A stretch of 14,714 bases of DNA from Spirochaetaceae bacterium (GCA_003554375.1 PWGF01000112.1:1-14714); one strand, 5' to 3'; numbered from the stretch's first letter, positions 8,001 to 14,565 are shown. Notes: generated by a model from the sequence alone, not told the origin. Numbers and translations: made by a program.

Positions 8001-10942
8001 TCACAACCGTGGATGGCATGGAGTACCGGGATGGACCGTATCACGCGGTCGTCAGGCTGGACGATCCGGAGCTATGGCTGGACGAATCGCCGGCCGGCGG
8101 GTATTTCAACGAGCTCGTCGAGCTCACCGGGCGCGCGAGCGATCCGGTGGCGGAGCCGGAAGTGAGCTACCGAGTGGGGTACGAAGGGCGGCGTCGCGCG
8201 TTGGCGCTCGACGACGGCGGACGGTTCTCCGAGGAGGCCATGCTCGACCTGATAACCGAGCCAGGGGCGCGCGACATCTTCGTACGGGTGGAAGGCGCGT
8301 TGGGAGCGGTAAAGGAGGCGTGGCTCCCGGTGAACTTCGATCCGGTGGCCCCGGAAGTGCGGCCGGTCACGCCACCCGCCGGCACGGTAACGGCGGGAAC
8401 TAATGAGGTGTTCGGCCGGATCGATTCGGGAAGCCCGATAACGAGCGTCGAGTATAGCGTTGACGGCGCTGAGAGCTGGGAGTCGCTTCCGGCACGAGAT
8501 ACGTTCTCGGTGGAGATCGACTTTTCGGCGCTCGAGCGCCGGGGGGAGCGCGCGCTTTTCCGGGCGGAGGACGCGGCACGGAACGTCGCGGAGCTCGAGG
8601 CGGAGATCCCGGTGGATCTTTCGCTCGACATGCCGGAGGTGGAGATTCAGACGCCCGAGGAGGACGCGATCGTCACCTCGGATTTCCGGGTCTCGGGGAC
8701 CGCCTTCGACGACAGCGGCGTAGCGGAGCTCTACTACCGGATCGTCATTCCGGATAAGCACGACGTCGATGGGCGTGCGCGCGGGAGACCGGACGACCCG
8801 GACCCCGAGCCGGCTCCGGACCCAGACTCGGACCCGGAGCCGGGCGAGGACGAAGAGGGCAACGGGCGGCCCCAGGAAGGCGACGACCAGGCCGACGGGG
8901 CCGACGAGCCGACCGACGACGGCGACGACGCCGCCCAGGGCGAACGGGACGGGCCCAACGAGGAGCCGCCGGAGTTTCGCCGGTTGCCGGGGGCAAACAA
9001 CTTCGACATCGACGTTTCGCTGGATGAGCTTGTAGACAATGACCAGCGGATTGAAGTGTATGCGGTCAACGAGAACGGCGTTCCGAGCGAGGTGGTGACG
9101 AGCACCTTCCACGTCAGCTTGCGAGAGCCGATTATCGACATGGAAGCGCCCCACGTGGAGGAGATGCACCGCGGTACCGTGGAGCTTCGGGGGACCGCGT
9201 ACGATGAAAACGAGGTCGCGGAGGTCCGGGTTTCGTTCGATCACGGAAACACGTATCAGAGCGTCGACGGCACCGACGAATGGCGATATGAGTTGGACAC
9301 GCAGGTATTCCCGGACGGGACCTATCCGATCGAGATCGAGGTGGTTGACGGCCTTGGTATCAAGGGACGGTATTTCAGCTTGATCAATATCGACAACACG
9401 CCACCGGAAATCACGCTCGCCGATCCGGAGAATGCCAGCGCGGTTGCGGATACGCTTCCGCTGAGCGGTCGCGTGGAGGACAACCGGCGCCTCCGCTCGG
9501 TGAAGCTGTCGGTTGAGCCGGTCGGCACCGAGGGGAACGGGATGGAGCGCGAGCTGGGACGCGGCCTAGTGCTCCAGGAGGACGTGGACATCTCGGAGTT
9601 GGAGCCGGGATGGTACAAAGCCAGCGTCGAGGCTACTGACGAAGCAGGGAATACGCGAAGCGTCTCCCGAAGCATCCACGTACAGGATGAAGCGGAGACC
9701 ACGAGCGTGTCGCTTCTGATGCCCGTGCAGGGGGCCACTCACTACGGGACAATCCCCGTTCAAGGGCGCGTCACCTCGCCGTTCGAGGTGAGGAGCGTAC
9801 AGCTCTATGTAGACGACAGCTTCGTCGACGGCGTCTCGGTAGACGAGCTCGGCTATTTCCGGTATGAGCTCTCCGCGGACGAGCTCGGCGGGTCCGGAGG
9901 CGGGGAAACAGTGCGCGAGGTGCATGCCGCGGTGGACACCGCGGACGACGAGCGCGTTGAGAGCGAGCGGCGGAGGTTTAACTACCAGGAGGCAGGTCCG
10001 AACGTCCGAATAGAGAGCCACAATGTGGGCGACTTCATAGCGGAGCGCCCGTGGCTCAGGGGAACGGCCGAGTACTCTGTGCCGGGTGCCGGCGGCGATG
10101 GCGGAGACGGAGAGGCGCCGGAAGTATCGGAGGTAGCCGTCAGCCTGGACGACGGGGTAACGTTTGACTCGGCGCGTGGCGGCGATGAGTGGCGCTATCG
10201 CCTGCCGACGCACGAGATGGAAGAAGGGGCGGTAAGCGTGCTGATCCGGGCCGAGTTCGACAACGGCGAGCGGGCCTACACGCGGAGTATGCTCACGGTG
10301 GACCGTACTCCGCCCCAGGTGACGATGCGGAGCCCCGCCGAGGGTGACGTCCTCAACACCACCTTGGAAGCGCTCGGCACCGCGAGCGACGATCACGGAC
10401 TCCAGCGCGTAGAAGCTGCGTTGCGGCCGGGCGGGAAGGCCGGTTACTCGGTTCCGGCGTTCATCCAGGGAATGTACGTGGATGCGAATGCCATGGGGAT
10501 CCCCTACCTTGATGCGGGGGTCGGCTTCACGTTCTTTGACGACAACGTGCGGCTCCAAGCGCAGTACGGGCGGACGCCGGAGGGACAGCGGTTCTCCGGG
10601 CAGGTCATCGGTGGAAAGCTCCTTGCAAATGTCGCGAGCATTCCGTTCAGCACCTTCTTCGGGCCGGACTGGGAGTTCCTATCGGCCAACCTCGCCCTCG
10701 GAGCGAACTTCAGCTATATCCTGCTGGATAATCCCGATCAGATGGAGGCCAGCGACGCGCCGGGCGTTGTGCTCAGCGCAGTTCTAGCTCAGTTCGAGTT
10801 TCCGCGAATCGACATCGAGGGGTGGGACGTATTCAACTCGTACTCCCTCTATACCGAGCCGGAAGTCTGGTTTGTGCCTTCGGACGTTGAGCCGGCCATC
10901 GAAGCCAGGATGTCGTTTGGGCTGCGGATCGGGCTCTTCTGA
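5045..10942 (+). CDS. Giant Ig-like repeat surface protein with C-terminal outer-membrane-barrel-like segment
   Basis: 1965 residues, GTG start at 5045 (weak GGGG at 5032-5035; in-frame TAG and TAA just upstream exclude longer versions). Residues 1-29 are a signal peptide (MKQYSFVRFG, hydrophobic ASVLAAGFLLVAAM, then SFSRG). Residues about 32-86 are the second half of an Ig-like module. About 15 full modules of roughly 90-140 residues follow, starting near 88, 180, 279, 374, 473, 619, 721, 837, 1006, 1102, 1196, 1361, 1452, 1552 and 1651. The best-conserved ones show a pattern of the kind P-E/P-V-x-I, G, DD-x-G-V-x-x-V, DG-x-Y-x-I, A-x-D. A half module (1755-1797) leads into about 168 residues with GYSVPAFIQG, alternating aromatic strands and the end MSFGLRIGLF. 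The terminal Phe suggests insertion in the outer membrane, leaving a long Ig stalk. Acidic low-complexity insertions sit at about 922-952 and 1240-1310. It may act as an adhesin or envelope scaffold, but no catalytic motif is seen. Confidence 0.9.
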   Translation: MKQYSFVRFGASVLAAGFLLVAAMPSFSRGTDEEAWQEVEGDENWRHEIDISEYDPGTYNIVVRAYDLAGNEYVEGPFDIRIDPESDLPEVNFVYPEPGQVVRTNINVVGSATDDDGVARVEYRINEGGWNTADGAEHWSDLVDAGALPDGRYTIEARATDIDGTQGHITSVDFILDTEPPRIRIDSHEGGAIVSGRVEFEGIAWDDNEIARVEVSRDGGETWERERTRFDRDEEVERFGTRVRTTDLEDGPHVFWLRATNTTGAQHEIPFLFFVNNEAPALEVIEPEAESPAYGTVHIAGSVRDDVGIERLWYEWGGEGVDLPLTPGNPYWSIELDVTEESGRWVDVPIHAEDVSGNVATLDYRLANEPERAEPVVELREPDPETLAAIDDAGKTLPHNAALYGVVRGAYQAEAVIVEGLEEEPVELAAEPGFRIPLEDAPAGSMDLRVRGRNELGIEGEAVRLRFDRRAEPPRTEIVSLVYDDDEVWGEPTDAQDERPFVSGKRYDRLAEAQLIAHVHSKDLDDVTAYFGRAPEAAEDVEALAGPETPEPDGELWVEARVRTRSTDDPEVTRAEISIPDDVRYGAIPVVVRAVDDFGTHSTYRTMLDVRDTRRIEGDPRIILEDVEVDNGPTVRLFGDRPLYGRVVGESGGAPEERIDRIELDPEPAEVRLEQDGPFFAIHARRTGIADSAELTAYTANGLEIEWGTVRFAVDTADRPTSVTIDRIGDEEDGQPYRQGFSLEPGERPELAGTVTAAEEPDDLVLRVDGEEVGSSRLRSVEEREDRWSFSLRLPRGLAYGEYALSVAALDEDGDVLDAHEGRFFVLSEGEPPADPGDITLLEPRPEAELGDVGRVLRSPAAEEAGLGASTGLSWEEHEFSDPDPRRARTLRFDGPESIGGVFRGRPVARVELAYEDPAAGDRDGGVENDGGDGGEDSGDDGGGGGDGDAGPELTPSDLVSVSADGRRIELVPEESGMAGPFELVITTVDGMEYRDGPYHAVVRLDDPELWLDESPAGGYFNELVELTGRASDPVAEPEVSYRVGYEGRRRALALDDGGRFSEEAMLDLITEPGARDIFVRVEGALGAVKEAWLPVNFDPVAPEVRPVTPPAGTVTAGTNEVFGRIDSGSPITSVEYSVDGAESWESLPARDTFSVEIDFSALERRGERALFRAEDAARNVAELEAEIPVDLSLDMPEVEIQTPEEDAIVTSDFRVSGTAFDDSGVAELYYRIVIPDKHDVDGRARGRPDDPDPEPAPDPDSDPEPGEDEEGNGRPQEGDDQADGADEPTDDGDDAAQGERDGPNEEPPEFRRLPGANNFDIDVSLDELVDNDQRIEVYAVNENGVPSEVVTSTFHVSLREPIIDMEAPHVEEMHRGTVELRGTAYDENEVAEVRVSFDHGNTYQSVDGTDEWRYELDTQVFPDGTYPIEIEVVDGLGIKGRYFSLINIDNTPPEITLADPENASAVADTLPLSGRVEDNRRLRSVKLSVEPVGTEGNGMERELGRGLVLQEDVDISELEPGWYKASVEATDEAGNTRSVSRSIHVQDEAETTSVSLLMPVQGATHYGTIPVQGRVTSPFEVRSVQLYVDDSFVDGVSVDELGYFRYELSADELGGSGGGETVREVHAAVDTADDERVESERRRFNYQEAGPNVRIESHNVGDFIAERPWLRGTAEYSVPGAGGDGGDGEAPEVSEVAVSLDDGVTFDSARGGDEWRYRLPTHEMEEGAVSVLIRAEFDNGERAYTRSMLTVDRTPPQVTMRSPAEGDVLNTTLEALGTASDDHGLQRVEAALRPGGKAGYSVPAFIQGMYVDANAMGIPYLDAGVGFTFFDDNVRLQAQYGRTPEGQRFSGQVIGGKLLANVASIPFSTFFGPDWEFLSANLALGANFSYILLDNPDQMEASDAPGVVLSAVLAQFEFPRIDIEGWDVFNSYSLYTEPEVWFVPSDVEPAIEARMSFGLRIGLF
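7808..7900 (+). repeat. Acidic Gly/Asp low-complexity tract (GGCGAC-type microsatellite)
   Basis: Within the giant gene, the DNA repeats variants of GGCGAC and GGCGGC and codes for a run made almost only of Gly, Asp and Glu. It interrupts an Ig-like module between VARVELAYEDP and GPELTPSDLV, at a loop. It lies in frame and is likely to vary in length by slipped replication. Confidence 0.8.
8764..8973 (+). repeat. Acidic Pro/Asp/Glu-rich insertion inside an Ig-like module
   Basis: About 70 codons rich in Asp, Pro, Glu and Gly, including DPDPEPAPDPDSDPEPGEDE, separate the strand ELYYRIVIPDK from the strand FRRLPGANNFDIDV of one module. The tract should be disordered, extended and strongly negative. 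Its DNA is built from GAC-, CCG- and GAG-like triplets, with no exact tandem unit. Confidence 0.8.
10087..10115 (+). repeat. Short Gly/Asp tract in the last full Ig-like module
   Basis: A GGCGGCGATGGCGGAGACGG-type run codes for GAGGDGGDGEA, a smaller version of the Gly/Asp tract near 7808, placed before the strand SEVAVSLDDG. It supports repeated expansion of the same triplets in loops of this protein. Confidence 0.6.
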
Positions 10943-10966
10943 GTGCCGGCCCATGGACTGCGTGGT

Positions 10967-11007
10967 GCCGCCGGAGGGGTATCTCAGCGCACGCGTTGAC
11001 CGGCGGC
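10967..11007. other. Inverted repeat between the giant gene and the URO-D gene
   Basis: GCCGCCGG (10967-10974) and CCGGCGGC (11000-11007) form a perfect 8-base inverted repeat with a 25-base loop in the 88-base gap. There is no T-run, so it is at best a weak or factor-assisted terminator for the upstream gene. It ends just before the GGGAG (11012-11016) that may serve the next gene, so it could also influence that gene's translation. Confidence 0.4.
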
Positions 11008-11030
11008 GGCTGGGAGCGTAAGCTCGAAGC

Positions 11031-11972
11031 ATGGACAAGATCGAACGAGTTGACGCAACGTTGGCAGGATCTACGGTCGACCGGCCGGCTGTTTCCGCGT
11101 GGTATCACTTTGGGGTTCAGCACGCGCCGGGAACTCGGGTCGCGGAGATCTCGCTGGAGTTCTTTCGACAGTACGACCTGGATTTCCTCAAGCTCATGAA
11201 CGACTACTACTACCCGTTTCCCCCTGCACGCGATGAGATCTCCACAGCGGGAGATCTACGGGCCATGGAGCGCTTCGACGTGACCGACAGTCCGTGGGCG
11301 GAACAGCTGGCGGCGATCGACGTGGCGGCGCATGAGCTCGAGGGGCGAGCCTACTTTCTGGATACGATGTTCGATCCGTGGCAGTGGCTGCGGCGTGGCC
11401 TGGCCGGAGAGCACCTCTACCATCTCATGGACACGGAGCTCGCCGCGCTGAAAGGGGCGCTGGAGGTCATGACGGCCAACCTGGTGGACTACGCGATCGC
11501 AAGCGTCGACCGGGGCGCCGCCGGCATCTTCCTCTCGGTGGGAGCGACCGAAGAGCTTCTCACTCGGGAGCAAGCGGAGGAGCTTGTGATGCCGTACGCT
11601 GAGCGGATCGTAGAAGCCGTTGCGGAGCGCGCTCCGTTCACCACGCTTCACGCCCACGGTGAGAACGTCTTCGTAGACCTGGTCACGGATACCGCGGCGC
11701 CGGTGTTGAGCTATCAGGACCGTGGTGCGAACAATCCACCGCTCGCTTCGATGAAGGAAGCGTTCAACGGATGTGTGATGTGCGGTGTAGATCAGAACGC
11801 CTTCAAGAACCACACGCCGGCCCACATCCGCAGATGCGTCCGATCGGCCTTGGCGGATGGTGGTCGCGAGCGTTTCTTCCTGACACCCGGTTGTAGCATT
11901 GCGGCGGACCTGAACCCACTTATCCTGCGTACCTTCGTGGAGGAAGCTCAGGCGGCTGCCTCGGGTGAATAA
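11031..11972 (+). CDS. Uroporphyrinogen decarboxylase (URO-D) superfamily protein
   Basis: 313 residues, ATG at 11031, stop TAA 11970-11972. The protein has the URO-D/MtaA-type TIM-barrel pattern: an N-terminal segment with RPAVSAWYHFG, a middle GAAGIFLSVGATEELLTREQ followed by VMPYAERIVEAV, then LHAHGENVFVDLV and a C-terminal TPGCSIAADLNP. In corrinoid methyltransferases of this superfamily the zinc is bound by an H-x-C pair plus a distant Cys. Here the pair is His207-Ala-His209 and the distal Cys is Cys288, so a metal site may exist but is not the standard set. The length is short compared with true HemE (about 350), and no partner corrinoid protein or activator gene is nearby. It is therefore better called a URO-D-family protein, perhaps methyl transfer or demethylation, than heme synthesis. 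A weak GGGAG lies 14 bases before the start. Confidence 0.85.
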   Translation: MDKIERVDATLAGSTVDRPAVSAWYHFGVQHAPGTRVAEISLEFFRQYDLDFLKLMNDYYYPFPPARDEISTAGDLRAMERFDVTDSPWAEQLAAIDVAAHELEGRAYFLDTMFDPWQWLRRGLAGEHLYHLMDTELAALKGALEVMTANLVDYAIASVDRGAAGIFLSVGATEELLTREQAEELVMPYAERIVEAVAERAPFTTLHAHGENVFVDLVTDTAAPVLSYQDRGANNPPLASMKEAFNGCVMCGVDQNAFKNHTPAHIRRCVRSALADGGRERFFLTPGCSIAADLNPLILRTFVEEAQAAASGE

Positions 11973-11987
11973 TCACGGAGGCCGGCA

Positions 11988-12173
11988 CCCCGGCAACCGG
12001 GGCAAACGCATTTGGCCCAGACAGGTTGCGCGGCGGCGCTGGGGAGCCGGTCCGGCGGCGCCCTTGACCGTGCTGGTCAACTTCAAGCGGGATATGACGC
12101 TCATACAGAGAACCGATCGCCGTCGTTCTTTCGCCGGCAGACGTCAAATGCGTTTGCCCTGCCCCGGCAACCG
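11988..12173. mobile_element. MITE-like element: 15-base perfect terminal inverted repeats flanked by 12-base direct repeats
   Basis: GGGCAAACGCATTTG (12000-12014) is matched by its exact reverse complement at 12145-12159. The identical 12-mer CCCCGGCAACCG lies directly outside on the left (11988-11999) and, after a 2-base gap, on the right (12162-12173). This is the layout of a small non-autonomous insertion with a target duplication. Inside are TTGACC/GGTCAA (12064-12069, 12075-12080) and CCCAG/CTGGG (12016-12020, 12039-12043), so the same DNA could also fold as a branched RNA closed by a 15-base stem. No transposase is encoded. The element, if such, lies between the URO-D gene and the start of the acyltransferase. 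A third possibility is a structured regulatory leader of the acyltransferase gene. Confidence 0.5.
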
Positions 12174-12246
12174 CGGGTTCTTGACCCGGTGGAGCTTCTG
12201 TGCCTACCATCTAGCTATTGTGAGTCACAAAGGACAGCTGACGGTA

Positions 12247-13137
12247 ATGCAACGATACGGGCACCTCGCGCCCCGTTTTCTGGAGAATATGCGCTCTCAA
12301 GAGCGGGTGACCTCGGAGTCCGTCTTCCAGGAAGGCAACAAGGTGAATCGGGCCCTCGTAGAGGAGGTACTGGCGGATCTGATGTTGCCGGGCAGCACGC
12401 TCTTGGGGTTTCGGAATCTTCAGGAGGCGTACGAACGCGCGCAGCGCGGTGAGAGTTGCCTTATTACAATGGAACACTACAGCAACTTCGACCTGCCGAA
12501 CCTTTTCTAATTGTTGAGACAGCAGGGGGCGGACGGTGAGAAGGTTGCAGACAGCATCGTGGCTATGGCAGCCATGAAGCTGAATGAGGAAGACCCGTTC
12601 GTCCGTGCGTTCACCGACGGGTATACCCGGATCGTGATCTACCCGGCCCGGGGCTTGGAGGCCATCGAGGATCCCGAGGTGTACGCACGGGAGCGGCGGC
12701 GGAGCTCTGAGATAAACCGGGCGGCACTGCACGAGCTCGTTCGCTGCAAGAACCAAGGGTATCTCGTGCTCGTCTTCCCTGCGGGTACGCGGTACCGTCC
12801 GGGAGTGCCGGAGTCGAAGCGCGGTATCGCACAGATTGACAGCTACATGAAGCGCTTTGACTGGGTTTGCCCGGTGGGAATAGGCGGAAATCTGCTCCAC
12901 GTCAACCCTTCCGGGAAGATGAGGGAAGACTGGACCAACGAGGACGTTCTCGTCTACAAGGTGGGAGAGCTTATTGATGCTCCGTCATTTCGGGCGTACC
13001 ACCGCGCGGGCGCCCCGGAAGGCGTAGATCCGAAGCAGCACGTAGTGGACCAGCTGATGGCACAGCTGGAGGAGATCCACGAGGAAGTTGAATCATATCG
13101 TCGACCGCTTCTGGAGCAGGCTGCGGAAAGCCCGTGA
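12247..13137 (+). pseudogene. Glycerolipid (1-acyl-glycerol-3-phosphate type) acyltransferase interrupted by an in-frame TAA
   Basis: One reading frame with 296 sense-equivalent codons is broken only at codon 88 (TAA 12508-12510). The first part carries the acyltransferase H-x4-D motif (His77 to Asp82, in MEHYSNFDLPNLF); the second, starting LLRQQGADGEKVAD, carries TRIVIYPARGLEA and FPAGTRYRPG (177-186), equivalent to the FPEGTR block with Ala for Glu. In proteins of this type that I know, the broken spot reads NLFYLL, so a Tyr codon changed to TAA by one base is the simplest account. The family transfers acyl chains to glycerol phosphate or lysophosphatidate at the inner membrane. The start ATG 12247 is chosen because AAAGGA lies about 12 bases upstream; GTG 12220 is also in frame. 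The second part could restart at TTG 12511, but no binding site precedes it and it would lack the catalytic His. Confidence 0.8.
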
Positions 13138-13301
13138 GAGCTCCCGGTGAGAGCTCGCAGGCAAGCGGTGTGAGTCTTCGAAGGCGGCGGCAGCCTCTTT
13201 TCGAGAAGCGGCGGGGGCTGTGAAAGTTGCTGAGCTGTGAAGGTTGCCCGGCCGTGGAGTTAGGAGGTGCTGCCCGTGGACGTGGCCGGCCGTGGAGCTA
13301 G
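13134..13301. repeat. Cluster of short degenerate direct repeats after the acyltransferase
   Basis: Three pairs occur: GTGAGAGCTC at 13134-13143 and 13147-13156 (13-base period, the first copy including the gene's stop codon); GCTGTGAAAGTTGC at 13217-13230 and, with one change, 13234-13247 (17-base period); CCGGCCGTGGAGTTAG at 13248-13263 and, with one change, 13286-13301 (38-base period). The last copy contains the stop codon of the minus-strand ORF. No coding frame explains them; local duplication by slippage is likely. Confidence 0.55.
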
Positions 13302-13663
13302 AACGTGCGTGAGTGGGGCGGCTTCCGGAACGGGCGGAGGTGGCCTCGATGATAGCTCGTCCTTCCTGACGGCTCAGTACTCGCGACGGTGTCGGTTACG
13401 AGATCGATCCGCGAGTCAATGGTGCGAGAGCTCAGCCGCCTGTACGTAGCTCTCCGTTGCTCGTCCCTGACGCGCGCGGACTTGGCCGGCGAGAGGAGCC
13501 CGAGTATGAGCCTTTGGTCAGCGGGCTGAAGCGCATCCACTGCTATGGCAAGATCTCGATCCGGCACGGACAGTAGGCGGTTTTGGACAGTTGCTCGGTC
13601 GAGCGAACGACAGAGGTGAGCTAGACGTTCGGCGCTGTCGGAGCTGTAGATACCAGATTGCAC
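13298..13663 (-). CDS. Hypothetical small protein, faintly FliG-like
   Basis: 121 codons from GTG (13661-13663), with GGGG 7 bases upstream, to TAG (13298-13300). The centre, LLSVPDRDLAIAVDALQPAD followed by QRLILGLLSPAKSARVRDEQ, resembles the helical motif of flagellar motor switch protein FliG (dLa.Alk...ee.r..ilsnlS.raa..l.eel), with repeating Leu/Ile spacing. The last 30-40 residues look less protein-like and may be a frameshifted or decayed tail; full FliG is about 340 residues, so this is not FliG itself. It is transcribed toward the acyltransferase gene and no flagellar gene is near. I give it moderate to low confidence because the match is by eye; the alternative is a chance ORF in GC-rich DNA. 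Confidence 0.4.
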   Translation of the reverse strand: MQSGIYSSDSAERLAHLCRSLDRATVQNRLLSVPDRDLAIAVDALQPADQRLILGLLSPAKSARVRDEQRRATYRRLSSRTIDSRIDLVTDTVASTEPSGRTSYHRGHLRPFRKPPHSRTF

Positions 13664-13956
13664 AGTAATACCCCGAGGCCATCATACGGCGCTTCGTGTA
13701 AGCTTGGCAAGCGAGCCGACAGAGGGCCCGCGCAGTTGGACAACGCGCCCACAAGCGCGGCGTCCGGTGCCCGGTCTTGGAGGCGTGCCGGGGGCGTGGT
13801 GGTGTAGTGAGGCGGAGTACTAGCTTCTGCGGCTTTTCGCTGCCGCCGCGGAACCGTACTGGCCGGACTCCGTTTGCCCTAGGCGTAGGCGAGCCGGACG
13901 CTGTAGTTTCCGCCCGGCCCGTAGCACTGTGTGTTTCGGCATGCCTGGAGGCTGTT
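13664..13956. other. Intergenic stretch with no recognised feature
   Basis: Between the small minus-strand ORF and the stop of wrbA I see no credible gene, tRNA or repeat. A GGCTG/CAGCC hairpin with a 3-base loop overlaps the wrbA stop codon (about 13953-13965) but has no T-run and is only a weak candidate terminator. Open frames here have arginine- and proline-rich translations typical of noncoding GC-rich DNA. Confidence 0.5.
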
Positions 13957-14565
13957 TCAGCCGGCCATCTTGGAGGCAATCTGAGCTACGTGGCGTCCCT
14001 GGAACTGGGCACCCGCCAGCTCGTTCTCACTCGGCATGCGGCTGCCGTCACCGTCAGTCATGGTAGAGGCGCCGTAGGGGCTGCCACCGGTTACCTCGCC
14101 CATCTCCAGAAGCCCGCTGAAGGCGTACGGCAGGCCCACGACAACAAAGCCTTGGTGTAGAAGCGTTATCTGGGTAGTTAGGATGGTTGTCTCCTGCCCG
14201 CCGTGTTGGGTGGCGGTGGACGTGAAGACGCTACCCACTTTGCCGACGAGCTCACCCTGTTGCCACTGAGCGCCGGTAGCATCCCAGAACGCTCGCATCT
14301 GCGCACACATGTTGCCGAAGCGGGTGGGCGCGCCGACGATCACTGCGTCGTAGCCGGCAAGGTCGGTCGGCTCGGCCAACGGGATGTCCTTTATTGACTC
14401 CTTGAAATCCTTCGCCCCGAGCTGTGCGACAAGATCGTCCGAAAGCGTCTCCGGCACCTGCTTAAGGTCGACCTCGGCACCGGCTTCTCGCGCTCCTTCC
14501 GCAACGGCCTGTGCCATCCGGTAGATGTGCCCGTACATCGAGTAGAAGAGTATCAGTACTCTCAT
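13957..14565 (-). CDS. wrbA: NAD(P)H:quinone oxidoreductase, WrbA type (flavodoxin-like)
   Basis: 202 residues, close to the usual 198-210. ATG at 14563-14565 is preceded by AGGAGG (14576-14581) with a 10-base spacer. The protein binds FMN and reduces quinones by two electrons with NAD(P)H, avoiding semiquinone, as a cytosolic tetramer in oxidative stress. Visible family marks: flavodoxin phosphate loop YSMYGHIYRMA (residues 9-19), GAPTRFGNMCAQMRAF (about 77-92), GSVFTSTATQHGGQETT (about 110-126), LPYAFSGLLEM and GGSPYGASTM, and the C-terminal SENELAGAQFQGRHVAQIA. All the expected conserved blocks are intact, so it should be active. It appears to be a single-gene unit with its own promoter at 14653-14681. 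Confidence 0.97.
   Translation of the reverse strand: MRVLILFYSMYGHIYRMAQAVAEGAREAGAEVDLKQVPETLSDDLVAQLGAKDFKESIKDIPLAEPTDLAGYDAVIVGAPTRFGNMCAQMRAFWDATGAQWQQGELVGKVGSVFTSTATQHGGQETTILTTQITLLHQGFVVVGLPYAFSGLLEMGEVTGGSPYGASTMTDGDGSRMPSENELAGAQFQGRHVAQIASKMAG

Noticed and set aside
8072..9244. Long minus-strand open frame (390 codons) opposite the giant gene.
   Set aside because: It is a GC-rich shadow of the plus-strand Ig-like coding frame; its translation has no domain logic and no ribosome binding site.
9566..10558. Long minus-strand open frame (330 codons) opposite the giant gene.
   Set aside because: Same reason: the plus-strand frame shows clear module periodicity and the minus-strand translation is rich in Arg, His and Val without motifs.
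11980..12060. CCCCGGCAACC motifs suggesting a SAM-type riboswitch.
   Set aside because: The GGCAACC box is present, but the other conserved core parts and the closing helix of SAM riboswitches are absent, and the motif occurs as a flanking direct repeat.
11988..12173. Integron attC site or CRISPR repeat for the inverted-repeat element.
   Set aside because: The ends do not match the attC core sites and no integrase or cassette is present; only two copies of the direct repeat exist, with no spacer array.
11965..12246. Extension of the acyltransferase frame upstream to ATG 11965.
   Set aside because: The extra residues are Arg/Gly-rich nonsense translated from the inverted-repeat element and overlap the URO-D gene's end; the conserved protein starts about at 12247.
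13518..13979. Minus-strand open frame of 153 codons overlapping wrbA's end and the small FliG-like ORF.
   Set aside because: It is a different frame from both, with Pro/Arg/Thr-rich low-information translation.
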